A stretch of DNA of 64,000 nucleotides, taken from Cornus controversa (taxonomy: Eukaryota > Streptophyta > Magnoliopsida > Cornales > Cornaceae). Where the stretch lies: the NCBI GenBank assembly GCA_026545225.1, contig CM048845.1, forward strand, positions 59,276,033 through 59,340,032, in the 5' to 3' direction. Positions 47,240 through 59,776 of this stretch are shown here, in pieces. The notes beneath the pieces were generated by a model that saw only the letters and a program-made list of their open reading frames with translations, searched no databases and was not told the DNA's origin. The position numbers and the translations under genes are program-made. Position 1 is the first letter of the stretch; each line of letters begins with the position of its first letter.

Positions 47240-48976
47240 CATTCTCATTGTTTAGCATTTATCCATGTCTCAAAACTCACATATAAGTGTATATAATCAT
47301 AAAGCAAAAACCACAAATATGTTCTCGAACATTAAGGTTCATATACATGACTTAACATGTGCATATAGTCCACATTTCAGACATGCATTCAAATAAAACA
47401 ATAAATATATTTAAAAGAAGACTAGTTACGCTCCATGCCAACTCATGGTTGGGGAAACTCCATAACTTCTTTGTTATTTCCTTAAAAGAGTTAATACTCA
47501 TGGGATGAGCTCCAACATGCTCAATAGAAATGTTTAAAACATAACTCCGTAAGTTCTGTGAATACCATATAGAGCATACATTGCACTTAATCACATTAAG
47601 CATAAAGTCGTATATTTCAACCATATCATGAATTACATGTAATGCAACATGATATGCACCATTCCCACATATTTTTACTCCAAACAACCATTGGACTCCA
47701 ATAACAAGGTAATCCAATATCTAGTTGGGACTCCAATAACAGGGCCATCTAATTCTATCTAGTTGGGACTCTAATAACAGGGCCATCAAATTGTTTCTTT
47801 ATAGGATTCCAATAACAGGGTCATCTTATTCCCTCGTCAAAAGGACATCCAATTGAGCTCACCACCCTCACCATATGCTTGCCATGCATGGAGATAGATT
47901 TCACATATTCATGTTAAACGTGCATATGCAATTAGAAAGTAACATAGTAACCACTTGACATGCTTTCACATTTCTATATGAGTCTCACATGCATTAACAT
48001 TTGAATATATATCACATTTCCCCATTACGTAGCATCATTTTATCAAATAAATCATGCTTTATAGAAGAAAATCATGCTCATTGGTGCAATTAATTAAACA
48101 CATAGATGCCACATTCGCATATATTCATAAAACACGTATAATACTTCCACATTTCTCACACAACATGCTACATTATCACATATGACAATTGAGAGCACAT
48201 AATTACATCTATTCATAGTAGAATTCATCCAATTTCAAAACATAGCATGCTTTAACTTAGAGAAATACATAATTATACACAATTAACCAATTGGTTGCTA
48301 TAAACAACCAATATACTCACACAGATCCCGGATTTCATGATTTAGGCATCCCTACCTTAGTTTAGAAGAGCTTCTAAACAAAATCCCCAATTCTCATGAA
48401 ATTCAACCTTTCCTGAATTTGACTTTAAACCGATCAAACTCGAGCCCTCGTCGCGTAAAGTAACTTTTTCTTCTTTGGCGTCTTCCAATTCAAACTCCAA
48501 GTCCTCCAAATTTAAGAGAGAAGGAAGAGATAATTGTAGAGAGAGATGGATTCTCTTGCTCGGTTGATATAGAATGAGAGAATGAGAGCTGATTTGTTCT
48601 CTCTTGTATTTATAGCCATAACCTCTCTAATTTACAAAAACACCACTAGTTAATTATTGTACCTTCTCAGACTCCGTCTTCACTTTCAATAATTCCTAAG
48701 GACTCAAAATCGATTTCATGATTCATCAAATATTTTATTGAGTCTAATCTAAAAATTTGGTATCGTTCCAAAAATTTTAGATTTTTCGGGCCCATCGGAC
48801 TCGTGTCTTGGGCCTGCCCAACTTGAAAATTTTAAATTTTACCAAACGCTCCCAGAACTTTCCCAAACCCTTATACAAGTCCCTAAATATGTATTTTATA
48901 TTTAAAACATACATATAATCACTTATATGACAATAAATAAAAGAAAATCGGTCAAAAATAATCACGGTTCTTACAA
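47240..48976 (-). mobile_element. Reversed long-LTR fragment of the A/B/D group
   Basis: On the minus strand this starts TGTAAGAACCGTGATT at 48976, like element B (TGTAAGGACCAAAATT), and then has a TATAAATACAAGAG box near 48610, a CT-rich leader, a 47-bp tandem repeat around GGCCCTGTTATTGGAGTCC (about 47690-47830) and a GGAGCTCATCCCATGAG block near 47510. This is the part order of elements B and D. The far end was not found; it may be cut by Athila 1. Left border is approximate. Confidence 0.5.
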
Positions 48977-50241
48977 ATATCCACTATGATATAACCGTCG
49001 GAGTTGTCCAATCATACCAAGGCTAATGCCTAGAAATCAAAATAGTCCAAAATCATGTGATCAACAGAGTTATCTAATCACAATGGCAAGACTAATATAT
49101 TGCTAAGAATGTTACCCAATCATACGAGTGTTATCAGAGTTGTCCAACACTACATGATCATCAAAATTGACCAATCATGTATAAGTATAGAATTATGATC
49201 GAAAAAGATGTGAATCTAAAGATGCTTATGTGTTTAAATGTTAAACATGATGAATATTTTTAAATGCATATGTGTATTGCATTAGATTGGTTTGATATAC
49301 AATTATTGAATGTGTCATGTAGAATATCTACATCATGATTGCATATCATGTAGGTCGGTGTCGGGTCAATGCCTAGGTGGGTTGGGGCATTCCTCTTGAA
49401 TTAGTTGATTGCTCACTCCTCTCTCCCCAAACTTTTTCAAATAAGGTATCGGTAATGGATGGAACTTGAGTAACTACGTGGAGTACTCGATAACATTTTT
49501 GGGGTTTTGAGTATTTATATATGTATGTGTCATGTTGACACTTTTAAGAAATTGTAATATGGATGTTGTACAAGTATCTTGATACATTGGTTGTACTTTT
49601 GGGAAATTAGACATTGAATGTATTTTTTGGACTTGATTCGACGTTTATGATGTAATTGAGATATGCTTATGATTTCAAATGCTTCCATGCGTGTTTTTAG
49701 TTGTATGAAATGTGGTATGATGTTTGTGGGATTCATGATTAATGGTGAATGAGTTTTGGATGTTCTAATGGAAAATAAGACATAACAGGAAATTTCTGTT
49801 AAATGTTTTGATTAATCGAAAATCCAACTTTGATTAATCAAAAGGTTTGATCAATCGAAGACCCATGTTCGATTAATTGGAAAAACTGAGTAAATTTCGA
49901 TCCCAAAACAAGCATGTTTTGATTTAAGCTTCGATAAAACCTCGATTAATCGAAAGTGCCTCTTCGATTAAGCAAAGGTACTGTTCACAGATATGTTGAA
50001 ATTATCCCTAACTTCAAACAGACATAGTTTATTCTTTTTTAAACGAAATTGAGTGTAGTTTTCTTTGAAATTGAGTGATTTTGAATCCTCTTTCTAATGG
50101 GCTTTGTCCCATCTTGATATCTTAGACACATACAAAATTAAACCTTAGGATCAAAGGGATCGAGTGTGTGAACCGGTTGAGGTTTCATCATTCACTCTCA
50201 TTTCCTTCGCTCTTAACTAAGTGTTGAAAATTGGGGCATGA
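48977..50241 (+). mobile_element. Long-LTR fragment C, right end split by Athila 2
   Basis: In plus orientation: CGGAGTTGTCC-type repeats (49000-49160), a GGTCGGTGTCGGGTCAAT and CTCACTCCTCTCTCCCC block (49350-49440), and the end AATTGGGGCATGA at 50241. The last two bases of its CGTGACA end lie beyond Athila 2 at 61223-61224. Its left part is missing; it meets the reversed fragment head-on at 48976/48977. Confidence 0.6.
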
Positions 50242-51670
50242 TGTGGTATCAATTTTACTTAACCACTCGCAATAGAACGAGTCCTCATAGGACAGGGCTA
50301 TATAGAAGGTGTCGAACCTCAAGGACTTATAAGGTTGAATTGTTATGCTACTTAGTCTTTAAATTAATTCTAAAATAATTGGAAAAGAGAGTTGATGGTT
50401 GATCCTTAATTTAACTAAGAAAATTAAAGCTATTTTCAAATTTATTTTATGAAATTTAATCAGGAAGAGAGGGTCCTGGGAATTGACTTCACCACTAACC
50501 TTCTAACAATAACAACTGTATTAATTTGGGATATCTAATCTATGTATTCAAAAAAGAATGGCTACAAGCCCAATTCAATTCTATCAAAAGGATTCGTTTA
50601 ATATTCAATTAAGCATAAATCATCTTTGCTTAGCATAGCCTATACATCTGACTAACTAATGATGTGATAGCCCATCTTTGCTTAGTACGAATAAGCAAAA
50701 CTCTAAATTGAACAATTAGTGAAAACTATTGTATAACCTGTCTTAACAAAATCACAAAATTTGAAAAGAACCAAACCTTAATCACTGCAACTTATGTTCA
50801 TTCTACAAGAACAAGAGTAAATATGCAATGAAATAATCCATTCAAATTAAAACCAACAGCACAACTATTGTTTATGTCTTGGTTATATAATCAATGCACA
50901 AATTAAATCATCCCCAAATTAATATACAATTTACAATATTGAAACACAAGTTAAGATTACATCACTTCCCCGAAATGGTGTTTAGCTGCTCATGATCGGA
51001 GGTCCAAGCTTGAACAATGATGAAATCATCATCTTTTCGCCCGTAATTGTCATGAATCGCCTTTGTATATTTCTCTGTGTTTCTTCGAATACCAAACACC
51101 CTAGTTTTGTCTCTTTTTTTCTTTTTTCTTTTGCAAAGGCAGCACAAATGGGACACTTGGCCTCCCAAAGTAGCACATGCGCAATTGAAAGCGGCACCTA
51201 CGCCCAAGAAAGTGGCACTTGTGCAAATAGGGCAGAAAGGTGATGTAAACGTCCGTTTTAGAAAATTTTTGTGGAATATGAAAATGTACAGAATTGAAAT
51301 TTCGTTAATCAATATAAATTTTGGGCCGTTTCGACAGTCGAGTATGGAGTTATGGTCTGAATACCAAAACGGGTCCAGAACTTTCTATGCCTGAATTGTC
51401 CTAATTTTCAATGTGAATAAGTCCATATTCCTTTTCTTCATTTAAATTCATTTCCAGCCCACTTCTTCAGTCCATTTAACTTCTTCAACTTCCTACTAAA
51501 ATAGCACCATCTGTAACCTGATTGCACCATTATTAATCAGAATTACCCTTAATTACCTGAAATCATAAAAATATTAAAATTATTAATAAAAATATTAAAT
51601 AAATATTTCTAAGACACTAATTCATATAATTTTAGAGGCATTGAATGCGCAACATTCACTGCTTATCACA
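50242..51670 (-). repeat. 3' LTR of Athila element 2
   Basis: 1429 bp on the plus strand from TGTGGTATCAATTTTAC to CTGCTTATCACA. It includes a short tandem array (units of about 24 bp around AGTGGCACNTGNGC) near 51172-51235 that also occurs in the other LTR. Antisense frames here have no motif. Confidence 0.9.
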
Positions 51671-51761
51671 CCCCCAAACTTACATATTGCTAGTCCCTTA
51701 GCAATACAGAACTAAAAATAAAATAAAATAATTAAATTACTTCCCCTTTCATGGGAGATCC

Positions 51762-54700
51762 TATAGAGACCAAGACCAATTTTGGTCGATTTTGCATTCT
51801 CACATCATAATTTTCATAAATGCAATATGAGTGGTGTTTAACATGTTTTAAATGTGGGGAACATGTTTGGAATATGTTTTAAGGGTTAAGTGAATTTTAA
51901 GCATGATTAGTCGCTTAATAACGTGCTTGGTGAACTTAAATGATCTTTTTTTTATTTTTATGTTTTTCGGTTACGGGTGAGAGACTAGAAGGGGTTCGGA
52001 TAACTCGGGAACTTACTATGGACTCTAGATAGGGGTGTGGGGGGTATAGATGTAAGTTCAAAGGTATAAGTGAAGTTTTGAAAAGAGAGGAAATGTTAAT
52101 TTGCAAATAAGTGCAAATGGACCATAACAAAGAGCTAATTATAAAGAGATGGAGGATTTAGTTGCAAAAGGGGATATATATGATATATATATATGTGTAA
52201 AGAGGACAAAGAGATCAAATTTTCACTTCTCTCTCTCTCTCTCTCTACATCTGGCTCTTTCTCTCTCTACAAGTTTTCTCTTTCTCATTCTCTCTACAAT
52301 TTTGGGTCTAAGAAGTGAGATTTAAGGGTAAAGTCAAGAACAAAAGTTTTTTCCCTCACCCTCCTCTTCGATTTGATCGATGAAAAGTCACAGTTAGAGG
52401 AGTTTGGAGCTTGGTGAAATTTGGATCTTCCACTTCTAAGCTTGGATTTTGAGGTAGGGGTTTTTCTTCTCACTTAATTGTCGATTCTAGGGTTTCGGGA
52501 GAAACGGTGAGAGCTAGGGTTGTGTATTGCATATTTATGAATGGTGAGAAGGGTGGGATGTGGTAAATTTCTATCTCTCTTTAGTTTTTTAAGTGCAATC
52601 GGCGTGTTTATGGTAGTATGCATGATAGGAGCGGTGAATGAGGGGGAGAAACAAGCATGTACACTAATATGCTAGAGTTTTGTGCACTTTTGTGAAATGT
52701 ATAAAATGAGCATAGTTATGTTATGTGATGTTTTGTGATTTAAATGCATTCTATCTTTGTATAGAAATTGTGTGCATTGGTGAAGCATGACAAATATGTG
52801 CTTATGTGAATTTTGTAAGCATATGCAACTTATGCTAGGGTTTGCATATATAGGTGATTATATGTGTGAATTGGTGAATATAAAATGTGTGCTATGTTCC
52901 TTATAACTAGCGTATGTATTATGAGGCATGAATTTTAAATACTTGATTGTTATATGATCGAAATGTATGTTTAGGGCCGTTATGAGGAGAACGGGGAAAA
53001 AGTAGTAGAATAACATGTTCACTCGGAGCAATAAATGATCGATGATGGTCAGCAGTCTGATCACCTAGGAGTGCATGGTACTCGATGACGAATTTCGATC
53101 GGTCTAATCACCTTGGAGTGCGTGGTATTCGGTGACGTATTCTGAAATTATCTAATCACTTGGGAGTGCGTGGTACTCGGTGAGAACTTTGAAAAGGTCT
53201 GATCACCTGGGAGTGCATGGTACTCGGTGATGGATTCCACAGTTGTGTGGGAAGAGTCTCAGGTCGCATGGTTGGTCAAGAATCATGTTAGGGTATCAGG
53301 TTGAGTCCGAGAGGGAGATAAATGTATAATATGCTTTCATTTTAAATTATGAAGCATATGTTGTGTTAATGCATTCTTATATATATATGCATTGTTGCAA
53401 ACAAATATGATATGTGTTGATTAAACGTTTAATGTCGTGACATGCATTCATGTAAGTCGTGTAGGGTCGACAATTAGGTGGGTTGGGGTATCTCTACTGA
53501 GCCACCGTGGTACTCACCCCTTTCTTCCAAATTCTTTTTACATATAAGGCGCCAATGACAAGGATTTGAGTGTCCAAGTAGAGCTCTTTGTAACATTTTG
53601 ATACATTTTGGATATTGTATATTTGGCTATTCGTGTCGGCTTGTGGTATGTTGATTATGTATTTGTAGTCATGGTAGGATTTTTAGCATTTTTGGACTTT
53701 ATGTATGAAATCCTTGTAATGATTATAAACTTGGAATCCATATGTGTTGGGATTTATTCTTTGACCAAACTTAAGTTTTGAAAATGTATAAAATGTAAAG
53801 TTATGATCTCTTCTTATGTTATAACTTTATGTATGAACATTTCTCAAGTAAATGAGTTGGGAATGAAAGGAAAATGATGTATGGGATATGAGAATTGAAG
53901 GGACCATGATAAAAATATGTTATGAATGTTATAGGAATGTATTAGATGACAATTGAGGGATTGTGAATGATGGGGGGACACGTGCCTAAATGTGTCCATT
54001 TTAAATTCAAAGTGTGAATGGAAATTATATTTATAGAAGGAGAATTTTATTAGTTTCAATTTGATAAGTCATGGACCTTGTTTGGATTTAAATTGAATAA
54101 TATATGCATGTTTTAGTGCAAGACTTCATAATCTAGCCTAAGCCAGTTGATTTATGTGTAATCCGGGTTGTGAGTTGAATTATTAGGTGATTCGAATTGG
54201 GTTAGAAACTAGACATGTTGAGGATGATCCATGCCAAATTTTAAGTCAAATGAACTTACGGTTCGTGAGATATTTGAATTTGAAGTCAGGTTAAAAATTG
54301 GTCAAGTACAGGTTGCAGAATTTTAGTTTCTGTATTTATTGCGCTCGATCTCTTTTTACGGCGCTCGATCGTCTTTGTAAAAGATTCAGAGGCTTAGCCT
54401 TAGGGGTGAAAGCGCTCGATCCCTTTATTTAAAGCGCTCAAGCTCTTTTACAACATGCATTGACAAAATTCTGCCCAACTTCTAACAGGCGCATCTTCTT
54501 CGTTTCAAATCGAAATTAGACGATTCTTTTTTGAAATTGAGTATTTTTGAATCCTCTTTCCAATGGTTCCATTTTCAAGCCATGATCAAAAACTTACAAG
54601 GAGTTTCATATTCGCAGTGTGGGATAGAACCAATTTGAAGGGTTGCATGGTTGAGGCCCGCTAGGAATAGTTGATGTTGAGTTGTATATGTATATATACA

Positions 54701-54811
54701 TATGTATGTATGTGATTAAGCTTTCATGGTAAATTGAAGTTAATAAGTTCATTAAGGCTTAATGGACGGATTCACCATCGGCTTCCAAGAGACAGCAAAC
54801 GGGGTGTGACA
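51762..54811 (+). mobile_element. Long solo-LTR-like element D nested in Athila 2
   Basis: A 3050-bp insert with a perfect 5-bp duplication GATCC (51757-51761 and 54812-54816). The Athila sequence on either side joins without a gap when compared with Athila 1 near 38410. D begins TATAGAGACCAAG (TG of the group changed to TA) and ends CGGGGTGTGACA. It has the layout of B: CT-rich leader near 52230-52300, tandem repeats (about 53030-53240), a GTACTCACCCCTTTCTTCC block and a hairpin (53976-53997). No coding part, so a fossil solo LTR or a non-coding long element. Confidence 0.85.
53030..53240 (+). repeat. About 56-bp minisatellite in element D
   Basis: Four units around TGGTACTCGGTGACG...GTCTAATCACCTTGGAGTGC. 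The units are recognisably related to the 47-bp units of element A (ACTCGGTGACGG...ATCACCTTGAG) but differ in length and pattern. Confidence 0.8.
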
Positions 54812-54816
54812 GATCC

Positions 54817-56730
54817 GGTTGCATTTAGCAAATGCAACAAGCCTTTTAAACCCCTAGGTTACCCCTAGTGGACGAGTGAAGTCTCGTGAAGGTTTCCAGA
54901 GATGCTACCCACAAACATGCAAAATTTTTTTGTTTAAAACATTAATCAAGAAGAAGACTACAAAATGCAGTTAAAAGACTTGCATTTAAGAATACTTTCA
55001 AATCCCTAAATCCCATAATTCAAAACAATAGTTCTCACACAAAATTTACATCAACACATCTCAAAGCAGCCAACTCTAGTCCCCTCGTGAAAAGTGAACT
55101 AGCATTCATCTATGTGGTTTAACTCAGCTTTGAATGATCAATTACAAATCCCTTCAATTCATTGGATCCCCTTATTGAATTTATCACACAAAACATAAAC
55201 ACATGCAAATATATATATATATATATTGTTTTATTTTTTTTTCTTTTTCATGGTTGTGCAATGCTCAGGTTTATTAAACTTTTAAATTGATCTATGTAGC
55301 AAGCTTTCAGCCAGTGACTCCCAAACCAAATGGCTTTAGGGCACTAGTATCAAGATACCCCAACGGACCTAATAACTCGAACCAAAACAGCTAAAAACCA
55401 AAGACTAACTAATGACAGAAAATGTTCCAACCCCTCACTTTTCACGCGAACATTAACTGCTTACTGAAGCAAGAGGCTCGGTTACTTCGTAAAAAGGTTC
55501 GACTTACTTTTTCCTTTTTTTTTTACAAGTGTAGCATGCTTAAAATGTTTATTCTCAAGGGATACCAACTTATATTAAGCACATCTAACTGATAACTCAA
55601 AGCCAAGTACATACCCCACCAACTCTGCTAGTGTGTGTGTGAATTGTGAAAAGAACTAGAGCAACCACTCCAAGTTATGTCAATGCAAATAACGATTTAA
55701 ACCACTACATTCAAACCACAGTTTCTAGAAATTTTATACATACTTTACAATTGCAAGTCAAGAACCTACATAAAGTATTAAACTCTTGATTGGTGTTAAA
55801 ACATCTAAACTAAAAACAAAACAACCTGTAGAAAGAGAACTACCAAACAAATCCTAAAAATTAATAAAAAATTTCCTAAAATATGCCACTACTTCACCTT
55901 CATATTTAAAGCACAATAAATGCATCGCCTTACCCCCAAACTTGAGTGGTACAATGTCCTCAATGTACACTGAAGAGAAACATATATGAGAGTCAGAACG
56001 ACATTAACAAGATTAGTGGAATGGACAGATAGCAAACCAGTAGCTTGAAGTTAACAATAGTGTTTTCCCCAAACTTGGATGCAACACCCTGTCAAAAGAC
56101 ACGACTATACAAGCCAAGTGAAATGAATGGGGCAATAATAAGGAAAATAAATAATGAACATGAATAAAACAAGCATCTAAATTTTTTTTATTTTTGATTT
56201 TTTTTTATTTTATGTTTTTCATTCATTTTTCAAACTGGTGGTCCCCAATTTTTCAAGATGTATATGTGATAAGATATTGATTATCCAGACACTCTAACGT
56301 ATAGAGTACAAAGGAACTGCCTTTCTTTAGTAAAGCCATACTGTGTTGAAGCAATCTTGACAGTATTGGATATTGAAACCAAACTTTAATAAACGAAAAT
56401 CATCAACTTTATCAAACATATTACAAAATATATAATTGGTAATACATACATAGTCAGAGAATGGAGGACGATTTTTTATTTTTTTTGGAGTTATGGAACT
56501 AATAAATACACAAAATCACTAAAAAAATAAAAATAAAATAAAATAAATCCTACTAAACTTCCAAAACACTAAATATCTAACATATATGGGGATACAAAAT
56601 ATCCCCAAGAAGCCAAGTTTAACGTCTAGGCTAAACGTAAACTCAAATCTATCCTAGTCACCTTTTAAATCTGATATACGTCATCTTATCTTCTCCTTAT
56701 GCTCCTTAAGCACACTTAAAAGCTCACTCT
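54817..56730 (-). other. 3' non-coding part of Athila 2
   Basis: Begins with TTGCATTTAGCAAATGCAACAAGCC-like sequence that is also found in Athila 1 near 38430, and continues AT-rich to the protease-like region. No gene recognised. A TA run lies at 55208-55225. Confidence 0.6.
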
Positions 56731-56731
56731 C

Positions 56732-57600
56732 TTAGTCTCTAGACACATTGGGTGCATTAAAAACTAGAAGAGTGTCATTAAATTCTAAAAATGCATATTC
56801 GAGTTTATCTGGTAAGGGCTTCAACTCAAATTGAAAGGGTGACTCTAAGGAAGAAATGGGAAGCGTAATTAAAAGTAAAGGTGCAAACTCTTCGGCTACT
56901 CTCAATGGTGAAGAATCAAAACTGGTGGCATGCAAAAAGGAAGTACCTTCACTAATGTATTGCGCTACATCACAACTCTCGCAACTAAAATGAGTCAAAC
57001 AAGTATCTAAAGAGTTTTTAGGCAAAATATGGGGAATTGATTCCATAATAAACTCTTCTATAACATCTAAAATAAAGCACTCAGACTCTTTAGGGGAATG
57101 CGGAGTGGATTGAAGATATTCAATTTCACTTTCATGTTCCCAAAAGAAATATCTATGACTCTAGTATGACAATTAATGTTTGCATTAGTCGTGGCTAAAA
57201 AAGGACGACCAAGAATCACTGGAATAGATTTCTTTGAGTTAGGGACAAATTATATGTCACGAACAATGAAATCTACAGGAAAATAGAACTTGTCCACCTT
57301 AATTATGACATCTTTAATTATACCACGTGGTTGCTTCATAGATCGATCAGCAAGTTGCAACACAACTGACGTGAGTTAAAGCTCACCCAACCCTAATTGC
57401 AAATACACCGAGTAAGGTAACAGATTAACAGTAGCTCCTAAGTCAAGGAGTGCTCTATCAACCTCATGAACACCGATAATACAAGAAATAGTGGGAGCAC
57501 CTGGATCTTTGAACTTAGGGGGAGTGTTATGCCGAATAATTGAGCTTACTTGCTCGGTGAGAAAGATTTTCTTTGGGATACTACCTCTTGAATTATGCTT
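56732..57600 (-). pseudogene. Athila 2 protease-like region
   Basis: Minus-strand fragments parallel those of the Athila 1 protease and linker: LPKNSLDTCLTHF (compare LTKNPLEACLSHF in Athila 1) and, nearer 57200, the RPF/KRPR block translated around AAAAAAGGACGACCAAG. Broken fossil. Confidence 0.7.
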
Positions 57601-57698
57601 TTAAGTGCATAAATATTTCAAGAACTTTGCATATGCTGGGATTTGTTTTAAAACATCAAGGAGAGGAAGATTTATTTTTACTTGCTTAAAAACTTTCA

Positions 57699-59458
57699 TC
57701 ATATCTTGCACTTTCTCCCCTTATTTTCCAAAAGGTGCCAACTCCTGGAGACGTGTAAGAAATGAGCTTTGGGATCAAATGTTGTCTCAAAAGTTGGAAT
57801 ATGTGTAGAATATGTTGCCTTACTAACTTCAGAATCCAAATTAGGACTCTTTCCCACTTCACTCTCAACCTCTCTTTTTTCTTCCACCTTATTATCTATC
57901 ATTTTCCCACTCCTCAATGTGGTAACAGCCTGAACATACTTATAGTGATGGCAATTGGCTCTAGCATCATCAATTGCATATTGTCCTCTAGGATTAGCTA
58001 CTAGCTGACTTAGCAACTTCCCTTCCTCTCTATGGTTCAAAGTGTTAGCTAACTGCCCTATTTGAGTCTCTAACTTGGATATGGATTGAGAGTGGGAATG
58101 AAGTAACTGAGTGTTAGCTTTGAGTAATTGAGTGTGAATGTTAATTTTATCCAATGTCTCTAACACTTTATCCTCAAATGCTAAACTCCAAGGTGGAGAC
58201 TGAGAAGTTTGATGATAATATTGATTCTGAGGCACAAAATTACAAGAAGGATGAGGAGATTGATGATCAGACTGAAAACCTGACATAGGGACTGGCCTTT
58301 GGGACTGGATTGTTTAGGGATGGACTACGCCATGAGGGATTTGGATGTTTCCTCAGACTTGGATTATATGTATTAGAGTATGGATTGTTTTCAGGTCTAG
58401 AGAAAGTAGCATTGACTTGTTCTGGATTGGATTCAGAAAATTGCCCCGACATGGGACAATTTATGGAACAGTGTGACGGACTAGTGTAGATACCACATGC
58501 TTCTGTAGGATAGGAGTAGGGGTTGGAAATTGACTAGCTCCATGAGTTGATCCACTTTTCTCCATAATTCATCCACTTTGGTGGAGACATCGAGTGAAGT
58601 GTCTATTTCGAATGCTCCTCCAGTTTTGCGAGAAGTACTTGTTCTAACTCGACTGGCGAAATTGTGCTGTGTGGAGTTTTCACTCAGATTCACAAACAGT
58701 GTCCATGCCTCATCCTCATTCTTAAGCATGAATGTACCCCCACAAGATGCATCTACCATTTGCCTATATGACTCAATCAGCCCATCATAAAAAAATTGTA
58801 CAAGTTACCACTTAGGGATATCATGATGAGGAGACTTCCTAAGCAAATCACCATATCTCTCCCATGTATCATGAAATTGCTCCCCTTCTATTTGGGAGAA
58901 ACAGGTAATGGATTACCTCATTTGGTTTGTTTTCCCTATTGAAAAGTATTTCTTGAGGAATTCTTGTTGCAATTATGCTTAAGAGGTGATTGTATTTGGT
59001 GTTAATGAATTCCACCAGTTTTTAGCTTTATCTTTTAGAGAGAATGGGAAAAAACGCATCCGTAAAGCACCATCAGAAAATTTTTGAATTTTGACAGTTG
59101 AACAAACTTCTAAGAAGTCATCAACATGCTTGTACAGATCCTCATTATTAAGTCCATAGAAAGATGGAAGCATTTGTATAGTGTTGGACTTAATCTCATA
59201 GTTTACTGCTGTGACGTTAGGTAATTGCATGCATGACGGGGATATATATGCCCCAAGAGCGAAGTGCTCCTTAAGGGCTCTAGGATTGTTCTCAACCATA
59301 GTTTCAGTCTCAGTTTCACTCTCACTATCAGTTGAATGTTCTTCCTCTAAGTCTTGGGCCCTAATTTCTCCCCTATGTTGATGTAGGGTTCTTTCAAGTT
59401 TAGGGTTATATGGGACTATTGGTGGGTCTAAAGACCGACGACCCAACATATACCACAA
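57699..59458 (-). pseudogene. Athila 2 gag remains
   Basis: Minus-strand fragments give the gag core in order: PKLERTLHQHRGE, VDDFLEVCSTVKI, LKDKAKNWWNSL, then MVDASCGGTFMLK and a Gln/Ser-rich tail (KLETQIGQLANTLN). They match the Athila 1 gag fragments (LERTLRQH, DDFLEVCSTLRL, MVDASYGGTFFLS). Broken. Confidence 0.87.
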
Positions 59459-59750
59459 GTAAGGACTAAGAATTAATTAAAAATAAATAAATTAAAAAAT
59501 AATTACAGAAAACAAATTAAATCAAAGTATTAACAAAAATAAACAAGCATAAGGAATTGAATATAACAAGCTCACAAAGAGTTACGAGGGATTCCGCTCC
59601 TCCGTTCACAATTCCTAATAAAAAAAACACTTGTACTAAAAAATAATAATAAAAATGAAACGGATTAGAAAAGAATAAAGAAAAATCATAACTTAACAAT
59701 TAAATTAGAACTAATCTTTAAGACTAGGCACCCAAAACTATTCAATCAAA

Positions 59751-59768
59751 TCCCCGGCAACGGCGCCA
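59751..59768 (-). promoter_or_regulatory. Primer binding site of Athila 2 (tRNA-Asp)
   Basis: On the plus strand TCCCCGGCAACGGCGCCA, an exact match to the 3' end of plant tRNA-Asp including CCA as I remember it, 8 bp inside the 5' LTR. Confidence 0.92.
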
Positions 59769-59776
59769 AAAATTGA

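Noticed and set aside
51077-51394. Small genes in the Athila 2 LTRs (also 60494-60813)
   Set aside because: The frames sit in both LTRs on both strands and have no recognised motif; they are LTR sequence with a short internal array.
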